From Haloarcula mannanilytica (GTDB lineage: Archaea; Halobacteriota; Halobacteria; Halobacteriales; Haloarculaceae), in contig NZ_BIXZ01000004.1 of assembly GCF_005406125.1 (NCBI RefSeq), positions 62,001-126,000 of the forward strand: DNA of 64,000 nucleotides, written 5' to 3'. Below, one piece after another: positions 16,621 through 27,176 of the stretch (position 1 is its first letter; each line of letters starts with the position of its first letter). The position numbers were made by a program, and so were the translations under genes. The notes under the pieces were generated by a model, which saw only the letters and a list, made by a program, of their open reading frames with translations, made no database searches and had not been told where the DNA came from.

Positions 16621-16803
16621 CTATCTCAGTGAGTCGTCCCCTGGCTGAGAGTGAGTTCTACCCCACCACGCACCGAAGTAGAGTACTGCAACGGTTCCCC
16701 ATCCTGCTGCAATGAGTGTGTGACCCTCAATTAGAGCCACCAAAATGAGAAGTATAGAACCAAGCAACAATCCAAGATGAGATCGGCGTCCGGGTAAGTC
16801 CAT
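16621..16803 (-). CDS. Small membrane protein, 60 residues
   Basis: The protein starts MDLPGRRSHLG and has a hydrophobic stretch GLLLGSILLILVALIEGHTLIAAGWGTVAVLYFGAWW that can form two short membrane helices, ending in a charged tail. The open frame continues to 16863, but the TATA-like box at 16826-16834 on the minus strand favours the start at 16803. The function is unknown. It lies in an AT-richer patch (about 16.5-17.4 kb) unlike the flanking DNA. Confidence 0.6.
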   Translation of the reverse strand: MDLPGRRSHLGLLLGSILLILVALIEGHTLIAAGWGTVAVLYFGAWWGRTHSQPGDDSLR

Positions 16804-16825
16804 AACGTGAGCTACTGTTTGAAAG

Positions 16826-16834
16826 TTTATATTA
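16826..16834 (-). promoter_or_regulatory. TATA-like box of the 60-residue membrane protein gene
   Basis: On the minus strand, aatataaac lies about 30 bases before the ATG at 16803. Confidence 0.45.
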
Positions 16835-16946
16835 ATTTCCCGAGTGTTCAGGTAGTGATTCAATGACAGAGTAACGACTTCTTAGACAAGCCTCTTCCAG
16901 TCAGTAGAGACGAATCTTTTACTGGACCAAACTTCTGTTAGGACGT

Positions 16947-17237
16947 ATGGAGGCAGTTCAACGGCTGTTGTTTCGTGAGCCAGATGGCCGACGGAAGGGC
17001 CTCTTATTCTCACTCATCTCGTTCATTTGCATCCTTGGATGGGTATATTTCGGTATTGTACTTAACGGCCCTCACAACCTGCTCTTTTTGGGTATTGCGT
17101 TTGCGTTCTCTGGGTTAGCCGAATCTCTGCCGCCGAACCGACACCGTTCGGCAGGAGTACTGCGAATACTTGGTCTCGGTATCCTCGGTGTCTTCATTGT
17201 TCTCCTCATATTGCGTCCAGAATCGATATGGGGCTGA
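16947..17237 (+). CDS. Small membrane protein, 96 residues
   Basis: This protein has a positively charged N terminus (FREPDGRRKG) and three predicted membrane segments: LLFSLISFICILGWVYFGIVL, NLLFLGIAFAFSGLAESL and ILGLGILGVFIVLLIL. It is divergent from the other small membrane protein at 16621-16803. No family is recognised. The lower GC and use of A/T-ending codons suggest recent acquisition or relaxed selection. Confidence 0.65.
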   Translation: MEAVQRLLFREPDGRRKGLLFSLISFICILGWVYFGIVLNGPHNLLFLGIAFAFSGLAESLPPNRHRSAGVLRILGLGILGVFIVLLILRPESIWG

Positions 17238-17334
17238 GCGCGAGCGAGCGGGTTTGACAAATCCGCAGGTCTACTGATCATATAATTCATTAAAAATAAT
17301 ATCGAAATAAATAACTTAGTGAACTGGTCTATGA

Positions 17335-19524
<2,190 letters not shown>

Positions 19525-19581
19525 GGGTCTTGGTGACCTTTCGTCGGCTGTAGTCCTGCGAAAAGATGGTTTCAGTGTTCG

Positions 19582-20916
19582 TTACTGCGACTCAGATTCG
19601 GTCTGCGTGTGGTAGCTTCCCGACCCGGCGTCCTGTTTCCCGCGCCGAATCAGTTCGCGGTCCGTCGGCGGGAGCGTTTCGCCCGCCAGCGGGATGTGCC
19701 AGTGCCCGAGCGTCCCGATGATGTGCGTTCGGCTCCCCTCGACATCGAGCCGGAGCGTCGGACCGAGCGAGCCGCCGAACCGGCGCATTTGCTCGGACTC
19801 GGGCAGATGGGCGATCTCGTCCAGCGTCTCGCCGTCGAAGTCGTAGTAGTTGAAGAAGCTCTGGACCAGCACCTCCTCGCCGTGGGGGAAGGCCATCCAC
19901 GAGTACGACTGGAACGGCGCGTTTTCGGGGTTCGTGGCGACGAGTCCGGACTCGTTCAGCGGGACGTACTCGCCCCGGAGGTCCTCGGCGACGAAGCCGT
20001 ACAGTGCGTCGAATCCCTCCAGTCCCGGCGCGAACGTGTGGAGGTGGCTGGAGATGAACAGGTAGTACAGGCCGTCGCGGTACACGATGTGTGGCCGTTC
20101 AAGTTCCTGATTGACGCCCACGGCGTCTAGCAGCGGGTCTTCGAGTTCCCACTCCAGTGGGTCGCCCGTCGGCGAGCGAGCGATGCCGACGCTGCCGTTG
20201 AACTCCTGTAGCGCGTCGTCGCCACCGCAGACATCGCTCCCTTCCGGAACCGGCGTGTTCGCCTCGAAGAGGAGCCACGTCTCGCCCGTCTCGGGGTCCT
20301 CGAAGAACCACGGGTCACGGAAGGTGTATATCATCCCGCGGGACTGGTCTTCGCGCTCGTAGCGCTCGCCATCAGGCGTCAGCAGTTCGTGGTGGGTCCA
20401 CGGCCCCGATAGCTCGAACCCGTCTGTTGTATCGATGCTGCCCCCCTCCGCGCCGACGATGCGCTGCGTGTAGGTCAGGTCGTCGGCTCCGTCTTCGCCC
20501 GCTGCGGTGTAGAACAGGTAGACGCTGCCGTCGTCATCGTACAGCGCGGATCCGGCCCACTGGCGCTGGCCCAGCGCGTCCTCGAACACCGGACCGGCGT
20601 TGTGCCAGGTGCGGCCGTCGTCGGAGTAGAAACAGCGAATCGTCGCCACGTCGTGTCGCTTGCCGGGCAGCAGGTCCGACGGGGCGGTCAGCGAGAAACA
20701 GACCCGGTAGCCATCGACTTCAGCCAATGTGCCATCGCGGTTGCGGAGAAACCAGGTGTCCCAGATGTGGACCTCCGGAATCTGTTCGGTCGCGGGCGGG
20801 TAGACGATGGGGGCGACGGTGTCGTCGGTCCGCTCGATCCGTTCCGCCTGCTTGTGTGTCCAGCCGGCGCGGGCCCCTGTTCCGGAATGACCCTCGCCGA
20901 GCGACTCCTTTGCCAT
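19582..20916 (-). CDS. Glycoside hydrolase family 68 levansucrase/inulosucrase-type fructosyltransferase
   Basis: This 444-residue enzyme has the GH68 signatures: nucleophile Asp53 in HIWDTWFLRN, transition-state Asp in YTFRDPWFFEDP, and the acid/base Glu in NQELERPH. It splits sucrose and builds a fructan, or acts as an invertase. No Sec or Tat signal peptide is seen, although bacterial levansucrases are secreted. Levansucrase genes in haloarchaea have been described, so the family is not new here. The longer frame to 20937 was rejected because a TATA box (20941-20946) lies 25-30 bases before the ATG at 20916. It is convergent with the GH32 gene, 57 bases away. Confidence 0.92.
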   Translation of the reverse strand: MAKESLGEGHSGTGARAGWTHKQAERIERTDDTVAPIVYPPATEQIPEVHIWDTWFLRNRDGTLAEVDGYRVCFSLTAPSDLLPGKRHDVATIRCFYSDDGRTWHNAGPVFEDALGQRQWAGSALYDDDGSVYLFYTAAGEDGADDLTYTQRIVGAEGGSIDTTDGFELSGPWTHHELLTPDGERYEREDQSRGMIYTFRDPWFFEDPETGETWLLFEANTPVPEGSDVCGGDDALQEFNGSVGIARSPTGDPLEWELEDPLLDAVGVNQELERPHIVYRDGLYYLFISSHLHTFAPGLEGFDALYGFVAEDLRGEYVPLNESGLVATNPENAPFQSYSWMAFPHGEEVLVQSFFNYYDFDGETLDEIAHLPESEQMRRFGGSLGPTLRLDVEGSRTHIIGTLGHWHIPLAGETLPPTDRELIRRGKQDAGSGSYHTQTESESQ

Positions 20917-20940
20917 GTCCCACGTTGGGTCGACCACGGG

Positions 20941-20946
20941 TATAAA
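20941..20946 (-). promoter_or_regulatory. TATA box of the GH68 gene
   Basis: On the minus strand, tttata lies 25-30 bases before the ATG at 20916 and decides that start. Confidence 0.55.
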
Positions 20947-21061
20947 CCTTGGCAGGTGGGTACTACTGCTGTTGTATGAAAAATTTCCTATGGGTTCGTT
21001 TTCGCGGCGGCGATGACAACGGCGACCGAAGGAGCGTCGTCAAAACGACCAGCCAGTACCG

Positions 21062-21331
21062 CTACTCGCCGGAATCCTCGCTCCGGCCGACGCCCTCCGG
21101 ACCGGTGATATCGAGCGGCCGGATCCACTCATACCAGATGAAGACGACACCGAGGCCGTACCCCAGCGCCCAGGCGGCACTCCCGATCCAGGGATAGCCG
21201 AGGGTACTGAACCCCCAGTTTGCGAGACCCGGGAGGATGATCGCTGCGACGACCGTCAGCGCCAACACGACTGCGTCCTGGCTGTTCACGGCCGTGGCCT
21301 CCCCGTTGCTCGCACGTTCATACCCCTTCAT
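21062..21331 (-). CDS. Small membrane protein, 89 residues
   Basis: From the ATG at 21331 the protein begins MKGYERASNGEATA and has two hydrophobic segments, AVVLALTVVAAIILPGLANWGF and WIGSAAWALGYGLGVVFIWYEWI, with an acidic C terminus. The frame is open back to 21367, but the extension is rich in Arg/His/Gln and less typical. No family is recognised. It is divergent from the squalene/phytoene synthase-like gene, so both promoters lie within about 110 bases. Confidence 0.6.
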   Translation of the reverse strand: MKGYERASNGEATAVNSQDAVVLALTVVAAIILPGLANWGFSTLGYPWIGSAAWALGYGLGVVFIWYEWIRPLDITGPEGVGRSEDSGE

Positions 21332-21406
21332 TCGGCGTGGACACTGGTGAGTCTGTCGAAACGCCAAGCCGTGACTGGTCTTGACGCCGACGCCGTAGCC
21401 GTCCCA

Positions 21407-21414
21407 TTTTTATC
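21407..21414 (+). promoter_or_regulatory. TATA box of the squalene/phytoene synthase-like gene
   Basis: The sequence tttttatc begins 36 bases before the ATG at 21443 and excludes the long upstream extension of the frame to 21347. Confidence 0.5.
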
Positions 21415-21442
21415 ATCGTATGCCCTACCCCGGATGTCGGGA

Positions 21443-22489
21443 ATGTCTCAGAACCACACAGACCGGTCGTCTTCGGAAGACATCGAGTGGTGCTACGATG
21501 CCGTCCATCGTGTGTCGCGGACGTTTAGTCTCACGATTTCGGAACTCAACGAACCGATGGCCCGGGACATCTGTCTGGGCTATCTGCTCTGCCGTGTGGC
21601 TGACACGGTCGAGGACGCCGGTCACCTCCCTCCAGCGGTACAGACCGAACTTCTGCAGACGTACAGCCGCTCGCTCGAACCCTCCAGCGGGACGACCGTC
21701 TCGTCGTTTCACGACGCCGTTGAAGAGTGGATTCCCGCGACGACGGACGCGGACTGGGAAGTTGTCGAGAATGCGGGCCGCATCGTCGACGTGTTTCACA
21801 CCCTCGATGACCACTCCACACAGGCGATTCGCGGGCCGGTCCGGGAACTCGTCGACGGGATGGCGATGTTCGTCGACCGCTACGCCGACGCCGGCGGACT
21901 GCGAATCAAGACCCTCGACGAACTCGAAGAGTACTGCTGGTACGCCGCTGGCACCGTCGGGACGCTGGTGACCGGGCTGGTCTCCCACGAGGCCACCGAC
22001 GAGCAGGTGGCTCAGATGGAGGAAAACGCCCGCTCGTTTGCCCTCCTGCTCCAGCTCGTCAACGTCGCCAAAGACGCCGCGACGGACATGGAGGAGGAGA
22101 ACAACGTCTATCTCCCGCTTGAACTGCTCCACGAACAGGGCCTGGACCACAGCGACGTGAGCGACACCGACAACGTCGAGTCGCTGGTCCCGGTCATCGA
22201 GCAGGTCACCGAGCGCGCAGAGAGCTACCTCGACGATGCCCAGGCGTGGCTCGAAGCGATGCCCGAGACTCGCGGGAACACCCTCTCGGCGTGGGCGATT
22301 CCGTTCCTGCTTGCCGTCGGAACGATCCGCGAACTCCGCGAGCGGCCCGCAGACGTTATCGAGCAGGGCAACGTCAAGATCTCCCGCGAGGAGGTTCACT
22401 CCGTGACACAGCAGTTTGGCGGTGACGGAGACCCCTCGATTGGGGAGTTACGGGCCAAGATCCGAAAGCAGCCGCTCCACGAGTACTGA
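21443..22489 (+). CDS. Squalene/phytoene synthase family protein
   Basis: This 348-residue all-helical prenyl-condensing enzyme has the two Asp-rich motifs, LLCRVADTVEDAG (about residue 50) and VNVAKDAATDMEEENNVYLP (about 210). RVSRTFSLTISEL near the N terminus is the usual substrate-binding start. It should join two prenyl diphosphates head to head: farnesyl to squalene, or geranylgeranyl to phytoene. The FDTVED-like motif and the VFHTL segment look closer to squalene synthase, but this is a judgement by eye. The start could also be the ATG at 21434, three codons upstream. It uses the isoprenoid supply made by enzymes such as the decarboxylase at 8.3 kb. Confidence 0.85.
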   Translation: MSQNHTDRSSSEDIEWCYDAVHRVSRTFSLTISELNEPMARDICLGYLLCRVADTVEDAGHLPPAVQTELLQTYSRSLEPSSGTTVSSFHDAVEEWIPATTDADWEVVENAGRIVDVFHTLDDHSTQAIRGPVRELVDGMAMFVDRYADAGGLRIKTLDELEEYCWYAAGTVGTLVTGLVSHEATDEQVAQMEENARSFALLLQLVNVAKDAATDMEEENNVYLPLELLHEQGLDHSDVSDTDNVESLVPVIEQVTERAESYLDDAQAWLEAMPETRGNTLSAWAIPFLLAVGTIRELRERPADVIEQGNVKISREEVHSVTQQFGGDGDPSIGELRAKIRKQPLHEY

Positions 22490-22579
22490 CGACGACCGAG
22501 ACATTCCCTTCTGCGTTCGTCCGCGGCCGGAGTCACGTCGACTCCCACCCGGACGTGTCCCTCTCTCCGCACCCGCAGG

Positions 22580-23023
22580 TCACGCCGCGTCACGCGCGTC
22601 GTATCGCTGCACAATCTTCCTGAGCCACTGAAGTTTCAATCCGACCATCGCCAGCGTGCCGGCCGTCGCGACGCCCGGGCGACGACGCCAGGCCGCCCAC
22701 AGTGCGACAACCGATGCCAGCGCGCCGCCGGTGTTGTAGACGTTTGGGTGGTCAAGTCCCAGTGTTCCGTTGTCCTGCTCCCCGAGCCACCACCGCTCTG
22801 CCAGCACGGCGCGGGTCATCCAGGCGTCCTCGGTGTCCGGCGGCGCGAACAGGACCGGATTGATGACCGTCCACAGGAGGGCTGCGGCCAGGAGCCGCCA
22901 GCGCCGCTGATACACCGCGTACACGATGACCGCGCCGGTCGGCACCCGCGACCAGCCGCTCTTTGGATTCGAATGGCGGGCCCAGAACCAGTCCCGGACG
23001 CTGTCCGGTAGCGGTACTGTCAT
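22580..23023 (-). CDS. DUF6653-like membrane protein
   Basis: This 147-residue protein contains RHSNPKSGWSRVPTGAVIVYAVYQRRWRLLAAALLWTVINPVLFAPP, followed by AWMTRAVLAERWW and a C-terminal hydrophobic segment (TAGTLAMVGLKLQWLRKIV). I recognise this as the DUF6653 type. Two or three membrane helices are predicted; no catalytic motif is seen. It is divergent from the nuclease-like gene at 23145, with a TATA-like element near 23045-23053 on the minus strand. Confidence 0.75.
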   Translation of the reverse strand: MTVPLPDSVRDWFWARHSNPKSGWSRVPTGAVIVYAVYQRRWRLLAAALLWTVINPVLFAPPDTEDAWMTRAVLAERWWLGEQDNGTLGLDHPNVYNTGGALASVVALWAAWRRRPGVATAGTLAMVGLKLQWLRKIVQRYDARDAA

Positions 23024-23144
23024 GTCTATCTATCAATCGTGTCAAAGTATAACACTGCCGCCGGGCGCTGTGGCCCAGAGCACCTGCCCGGATCTGTTCG
23101 TCCGGGGACAGAACACTCATGTCCGCCCTGTGTGAACGCCGCCT

Positions 23145-24386
23145 ATGGCCACAGCGGCGTCGGGGCTCTCCGAGCCACGGGTACTCGCCCGGACGAAAGA
23201 CCGGCTGTTCGCGGACCGCGAGGACGCCTACGTCGTCGCGGACACACAGTTCGCACAGCAGCGCTGGCTGGACGAGACGCCAATCGAGGCGAGCGTGCAG
23301 GCGACGCTCGCGCCGTTCAACCACGTCCGGGTCGGGACGGGCTATCCCGACCTCGTGGGCGTGCAGACGCTCTCGACGGACCTGCTGTCCGTCGACCGGC
23401 TCGGCGACCGGCCGCCGCTGATCGCCGTCGAGGCGAAGGGGTACACTGAAAACGGTGCCGTCGATGCCGAGCGCGGCGTCGTCCAGGCCTACGACCGGCT
23501 CAACGAGGCCAACGTCGCCTTCCTGACCGCACCTCGGAGCGGTATCTCCACCGCCGCGCGGACGATGGCCCGTGAACTGAACGTCGGCGTCCTGGGCGTC
23601 GAACGCGATGGCACGGTTGCAGTGCTCGAACAGCCCCGCGTGGTCGGCCACGGCTCGATGGACGCCGCCTCGGCTATCCGGTTCCAGGCCAGCGCCCAGG
23701 GCGTCGCCGACCAGAACTTCGGGCTCAACCATCCGAAGAACTACATCGCGGTGCCGCTGGCCGTCCACCACGACGGCGACACGCGAGACCTGCTCGCCAC
23801 TCACGTCGTCGGGGCCGTCGACGGCGCTCTCGCCGGGGCGCAGTTCCTGAACCTCGTCGATACCGGCCAGGGTTCGCTCACGCTGACGCCGCTGGGCCGG
23901 GAAGTCGTCCGCTTCGCACTCCGGACGGTCGGCGACCTCGACGCCGCCTTGCGTCGGTTCGAGGACTGGCAGCGCTCCCGCAAGCGGTTCATCGATATCG
24001 CACCGCAGTGGGGTCAGCTCGTCCGCCGCGTGGTCTCTGACTACCCGGCCACGGAGTTGCTCGTCGACGGACTCTACGCCTGCCACCGGGACGGCTACGG
24101 CTCCCCGTCACTGGTCGAGTTCGTCGAGTACCTCCACGCGCTCCACCCCGAGTTCACCGTCGAACTGTTCCTCCGCGGCGACGAGGCTGTTCGCCAGCGG
24201 GTACTGACCGGCGACGGCGACCTCCGCCGCTCGGAACTCACTGACGGCAGCGTCTACCACTCCCCTACTGTCTTCCAGTTGAAGGCGATTTACTACCACG
24301 CCGGTATTGTGACCGACCGCGGCGCGGAGCCATCCAATCTCGACCCCGAGCGCGACGAGTGGGCGCTGAGTGACCCGCTCGCGTAG
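23145..24386 (+). CDS. PD-(D/E)XK nuclease-like protein with C-terminal winged-helix-like region
   Basis: This 413-residue protein has a restriction-endonuclease-like core near its N terminus: YPDLVGVQ (Asp69), then 26 residues later IAVEAKGYT (Glu96, Lys98), followed by RGVVQAYDRLNEANVAFLTAP and VGVLGVERDG, the typical alpha-beta continuation. The C-terminal half is helical with LTPLGREVVRFAL and FQLKAIYYHAGIV, resembling winged helices. I infer a metal-dependent DNA nuclease or a DNA-binding protein with such a core. No methyltransferase or other defence gene is adjacent, so a classical restriction system is not supported. It is probably a conserved haloarchaeal protein of unknown role. Confidence 0.7.
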   Translation: MATAASGLSEPRVLARTKDRLFADREDAYVVADTQFAQQRWLDETPIEASVQATLAPFNHVRVGTGYPDLVGVQTLSTDLLSVDRLGDRPPLIAVEAKGYTENGAVDAERGVVQAYDRLNEANVAFLTAPRSGISTAARTMARELNVGVLGVERDGTVAVLEQPRVVGHGSMDAASAIRFQASAQGVADQNFGLNHPKNYIAVPLAVHHDGDTRDLLATHVVGAVDGALAGAQFLNLVDTGQGSLTLTPLGREVVRFALRTVGDLDAALRRFEDWQRSRKRFIDIAPQWGQLVRRVVSDYPATELLVDGLYACHRDGYGSPSLVEFVEYLHALHPEFTVELFLRGDEAVRQRVLTGDGDLRRSELTDGSVYHSPTVFQLKAIYYHAGIVTDRGAEPSNLDPERDEWALSDPLA

Positions 24387-24459
24387 CGACGCCGGATTGG
24401 TTCGTTGTCTTTCTACCGACGCATAACCCTGAAGCCTCGGTAGCCCCTACAGTAGCACA

Positions 24460-24837
24460 ATGCCCCGAACCCTGGAACTCCCCAACGGCGATGTCGTCTC
24501 ACCGGACGACGTGTTCTGCTACAACGACTATCCCTATCGGCTCGTCTGGCTGGAGAGCGACACCCACGAGTTCGCGCTCTCGCCGCTGTACTGGGGCGAC
24601 AGCGGCATGGACATCCCGTTTCAGGACCGCGAGGCGCTCGTCGATCAGTGGGAGGTCGATTCGCAGGGTCGGATGACCGCCGAGGAGTGGGCGACCTGGC
24701 TGGACGACGCGACGGATGATCCTCGCTACAGCGACGACGAGGTCGCGTCGCTCGCGGCCGAACTCCCGACGGAGTGGGACGCTGATGACGGGGATTCCGG
24801 CTCGGGTGGCGGCCTCCGGGACCGACTCGGTCTGTGA
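24460..24837 (+). CDS. Conserved hypothetical acidic protein
   Basis: This 125-residue protein begins MPRTLELPNGDVVSPDDVF and contains DYPYRLVWLESDTHEFALSPLYWG, DREALVDQWEVDSQGRMTAEEW and a Gly/Asp-rich tail ending GGLRDRLGL. It has no Cys cluster and no membrane segment. I recognise no domain. It is monocistronic or transcribed with the TRAM protein gene 51 bases downstream. Confidence 0.8.
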   Translation: MPRTLELPNGDVVSPDDVFCYNDYPYRLVWLESDTHEFALSPLYWGDSGMDIPFQDREALVDQWEVDSQGRMTAEEWATWLDDATDDPRYSDDEVASLAAELPTEWDADDGDSGSGGGLRDRLGL

Positions 24838-24888
24838 GCGTCGACGGACTCTGAAAGCTATTAATCCGTCCGTGCTGCAATCCCGTGC

Positions 24889-25239
24889 ATGGAACCAATC
24901 TGGCTCGCCGCCGGCGGGGCCGCCCTCGCTGTGGGCCTCGTGCTGGCATTCGCAGTGAACCGGCGGACCTCGGACAGCAACGCGTCGAAACGCGCTCATG
25001 AGGCCGCACAGGAGCGAGAGCCACCGGTCGAACTCGGCGAGACATACGAGTTCGGTATCAGTGAGTTCACCGACCACCACTCCGGCGACCGCGTGGCCGT
25101 CGGGAAAGTCGAGGGATTCGTCCTGTTCACCGAGGACGTGCCGTCGTCAGTGTCAGCCGGTGACGTGATCCGGGCGAAGGTACTGTCGTTCAACAGAGAC
25201 CACACTTCCGCTGACGCCCGGTTCGTTGAGCGCGCCTGA
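24889..25239 (+). CDS. Membrane-anchored TRAM-domain protein
   Basis: This 116-residue protein has an N-terminal hydrophobic helix (LAAGGAALAVGLVLAFAVN) directly followed by a charged linker and a C-terminal TRAM domain from about residue 48: LGETYEFGISEFTDHHSGDRVA, GFVLFTEDV, GDVIRAKVLSFNRDHTSADARFV. TRAM is a small OB-like RNA-binding fold found in archaeal RNA chaperones and tRNA-modifying enzymes. The N-terminal anchor suggests the domain sits at the inner membrane face, an unusual arrangement. A TATA-like element attaa lies about 30 bases before the ATG. Confidence 0.85.
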   Translation: MEPIWLAAGGAALAVGLVLAFAVNRRTSDSNASKRAHEAAQEREPPVELGETYEFGISEFTDHHSGDRVAVGKVEGFVLFTEDVPSSVSAGDVIRAKVLSFNRDHTSADARFVERA

Positions 25240-25333
25240 GCGGTTACAGCAGGGAACTGGGACACACGGCACCCCGACAGTCCCGATGGCCATGGAGAAA
25301 CGGATATGTGTCCACCCCGATAAGACAGTCACA

Positions 25334-25948
25334 ATGAGCGAATCGGATGGGGCGGGTGCGAAACAGGACACTCGCGACGTGATTATGGAGGCCACGTTTC
25401 GAGCGCTGAGCAAGCACGGGTACAAGGATTTGCGGGTCCGGGACATCGGCGAGGAGATGGACATGTCCCGGCAGGTGATTCACTATCACTACGACGGCAA
25501 GTACGATCTCATCTCCTCGTTTCTGGAGTATATTATCGACCAGTACGAGGGCAGCGTCGAAGTCGACGACGAAACCGACCCCCGATCCGAGCTGGATACG
25601 CGCATCGACCGCTGCCTGTTCGGCCCGGAGTTCGACGACTTCTCGCACTGGGACCGAATGAAAGTGTACCACGAGTTGTACGCCTACGCCCAGAACGACG
25701 ATGAACACCGGGAACTGTTCAACGAACACTACGACCGGCTCCGGGAAAGTATCGTCGCGGCTATCGAAGAGGGCATCGAGCAGGGGACGTTTCGCGATGT
25801 CGACGCCGAACTGATGGGCCAGCTCATCACCGACGTGATTCACGCGGCTCGGGGTCGGCGGATCGCCCTCGGGCACGAGGACGCCCCCGCGGAAGCCAAG
25901 CGAGCCATCGACGATTTCATTCTCGACTCGCTGTACCCGCCGCAGTAG
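25334..25948 (+). CDS. TetR/AcrR family transcriptional regulator
   Basis: This 204-residue regulator has the TetR helix-turn-helix: DVIMEATFRALSKHGYKDLRVRDIGEEMDMSRQVIHYHYDGKYDLISSFL at residues ~14-65. The C-terminal ~130 residues are helical and ligand-binding in this family; here they are rich in acidic and aromatic residues. The frame is open upstream to 25226, but that would overlap the TRAM gene, and the ATG at 25334 gives the standard N terminus. It is followed by three convergent genes (DoxX, flavoprotein, pirin) that it might control, although no operator was assigned to it. Confidence 0.92.
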   Translation: MSESDGAGAKQDTRDVIMEATFRALSKHGYKDLRVRDIGEEMDMSRQVIHYHYDGKYDLISSFLEYIIDQYEGSVEVDDETDPRSELDTRIDRCLFGPEFDDFSHWDRMKVYHELYAYAQNDDEHRELFNEHYDRLRESIVAAIEEGIEQGTFRDVDAELMGQLITDVIHAARGRRIALGHEDAPAEAKRAIDDFILDSLYPPQ

Positions 25949-25972
25949 CGAAGTAGCGGCCGTAAAACAGCG

Positions 25973-26386
25973 TTAGACGGGACTGATACCGACACTGAGC
26001 GCCCACGTGCCGGTAGCGGATGCTGCGACGACGAGCGCGCCGCCAGCGAGCGTCACGTTCTTCAGGAAGCTGTTCAGCTCGTCCTGTCGGTCCTCGTCCG
26101 GCACGGCCCAGAAGTCGTGCATCGCAACGGCTGAGACGACCAGGAACACCGCGAGGGCGACCGCCGCGACGACGGGGAAGACCCCCACGGTCACACCGAT
26201 CCCGCCGAGGATGAGGAGGCCGCCGGACGCGAGGACGGAGAGCTTCGGCGCGGGGAGGCCCTTGTACTCGGCGTAACCGGCCATCTGTTCAGTCTGCGTG
26301 AAGTGGCTCAGCCCGGTGTACGCGAGCACGCCACCGAAGAGGACGCGGCCGACGACGAGCAACACGACGTTGAGTTCGGGTGCCAT
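25973..26386 (-). CDS. DoxX family membrane protein
   Basis: This 137-residue protein has four hydrophobic helices and the DoxX pattern VVGRVLFGGVLAYTGLSHF near the N terminus, LASGGLLILGGIGV in the middle and LNSFLKNVTLAGGALVVAAS near the end. DoxX/DoxD proteins are quinone-linked or redox-associated membrane proteins, and their exact function in haloarchaea is unknown. It lies downstream of a flavoprotein and pirin on the same strand; spacing of 95 bases suggests a shared function rather than tight translational coupling. Confidence 0.88.
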   Translation of the reverse strand: MAPELNVVLLVVGRVLFGGVLAYTGLSHFTQTEQMAGYAEYKGLPAPKLSVLASGGLLILGGIGVTVGVFPVVAAVALAVFLVVSAVAMHDFWAVPDEDRQDELNSFLKNVTLAGGALVVAASATGTWALSVGISPV

Positions 26387-26480
26387 CAGGCGCTCACCAC
26401 CGAGACTGTACGATAGCTTTCAACGGAACGGATCTGGGGACTAGTGGAGTTCATTGGAATAGTAGATGGTGACCGCGTGG

Positions 26481-27041
26481 TTAGAGTTCCGGTACGTCCG
26501 ACGGCATGTCGAAGTCGTGGTAGTACTCGCCTTTCTCCTTCGAGAGGATGTCGAGCACGGCGGCTGCGCCGTCGCCGGCCGCGATGACGGCCTGCCACTT
26601 CTCCGCTCGTCCCATGGCCCCGGTCGCGTACACGTTCTCGACCGACGTTTCCATGTCGACAGTCACGTCGACGACATCCTCATCGGTGAATTCACAGCCG
26701 AGGTCTTCCGCGAGACTGCGGTCGCCACCCGTTGCGAGGACGACGTAGTCCGCGGCGTACTCGTCGTCGTCCGTCGACAGGACGAACCCGTCGTCGGTCT
26801 GTTCGATGTCGGTGACTTCCGCCTCGTGCAGCGTCGCACCTCGGTCGCGGGCCTGCCCGCGAGCAATAGTGAGGAACTCCTCACCGCTGATGGACCGCAC
26901 AGCGGGGTAGTTGAACAGGTGCGCCTTGTGCATCCAAGACTCGTCGGTGTCGAAGGCAATCGTTTCGAGGTCGTTTTTCGCCGCGTACTGTGCCGCACTC
27001 AAGCCGGCGGGACCGCCGCCGACAACTGCTACATCTGCCAT
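26481..27041 (-). CDS. Short thioredoxin-reductase-like FAD protein
   Basis: This 186-residue protein contains the FAD motif VAVVGGGPAGLSAAQYAAKN at residue 4 and the family C-terminal flavin contact VYATGAMGRAEKWQAVIAAGDGAAAVLDIL. It lacks the inserted NADPH-binding domain and the CxxC disulfide centre of thioredoxin reductase, so it consists of a single FAD domain. It probably needs an external electron donor or acts on its own flavin. A TATA box (27061-27070) and a perfect TTACC-N4-GGTAA palindrome lie upstream. Confidence 0.85.
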   Translation of the reverse strand: MADVAVVGGGPAGLSAAQYAAKNDLETIAFDTDESWMHKAHLFNYPAVRSISGEEFLTIARGQARDRGATLHEAEVTDIEQTDDGFVLSTDDDEYAADYVVLATGGDRSLAEDLGCEFTDEDVVDVTVDMETSVENVYATGAMGRAEKWQAVIAAGDGAAAVLDILSKEKGEYYHDFDMPSDVPEL

Positions 27042-27060
27042 GTGTCACAGCATGGACCGC

Positions 27061-27070
27061 GTATAAAAGA
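27061..27070 (-). promoter_or_regulatory. TATA box of the FAD protein gene
   Basis: On the minus strand the sequence tcttttatac lies 20-29 bases before the ATG at 27041. Confidence 0.55.
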
Positions 27071-27073
27071 GTC

Positions 27074-27087
27074 TTACCATATGGTAA
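27074..27087. promoter_or_regulatory. Perfect palindrome TTACCATATGGTAA, operator-like
   Basis: This 14-base perfect palindrome lies immediately upstream of the TATA box of the FAD protein gene. A related palindrome with the same half-sites occurs before pirin (27938-27953), suggesting one regulator binds both. The position upstream of TATA would fit an activator or a repressor blocking TFB. Confidence 0.6.
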
Positions 27088-27176
27088 AATATCGCCCGGA
27101 TTGCAGAAACAGAGACGGACGGCCGATTGTCAGCCAGCTCGTTCACACGGACTCGGAGCCAGTTGACGCCGCCAAT

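Noticed and set aside
22752-24086. 444-residue minus-strand frame over the nuclease-like gene
   Set aside because: It overlaps the DUF6653-like and nuclease-like genes antisense and has no motifs.
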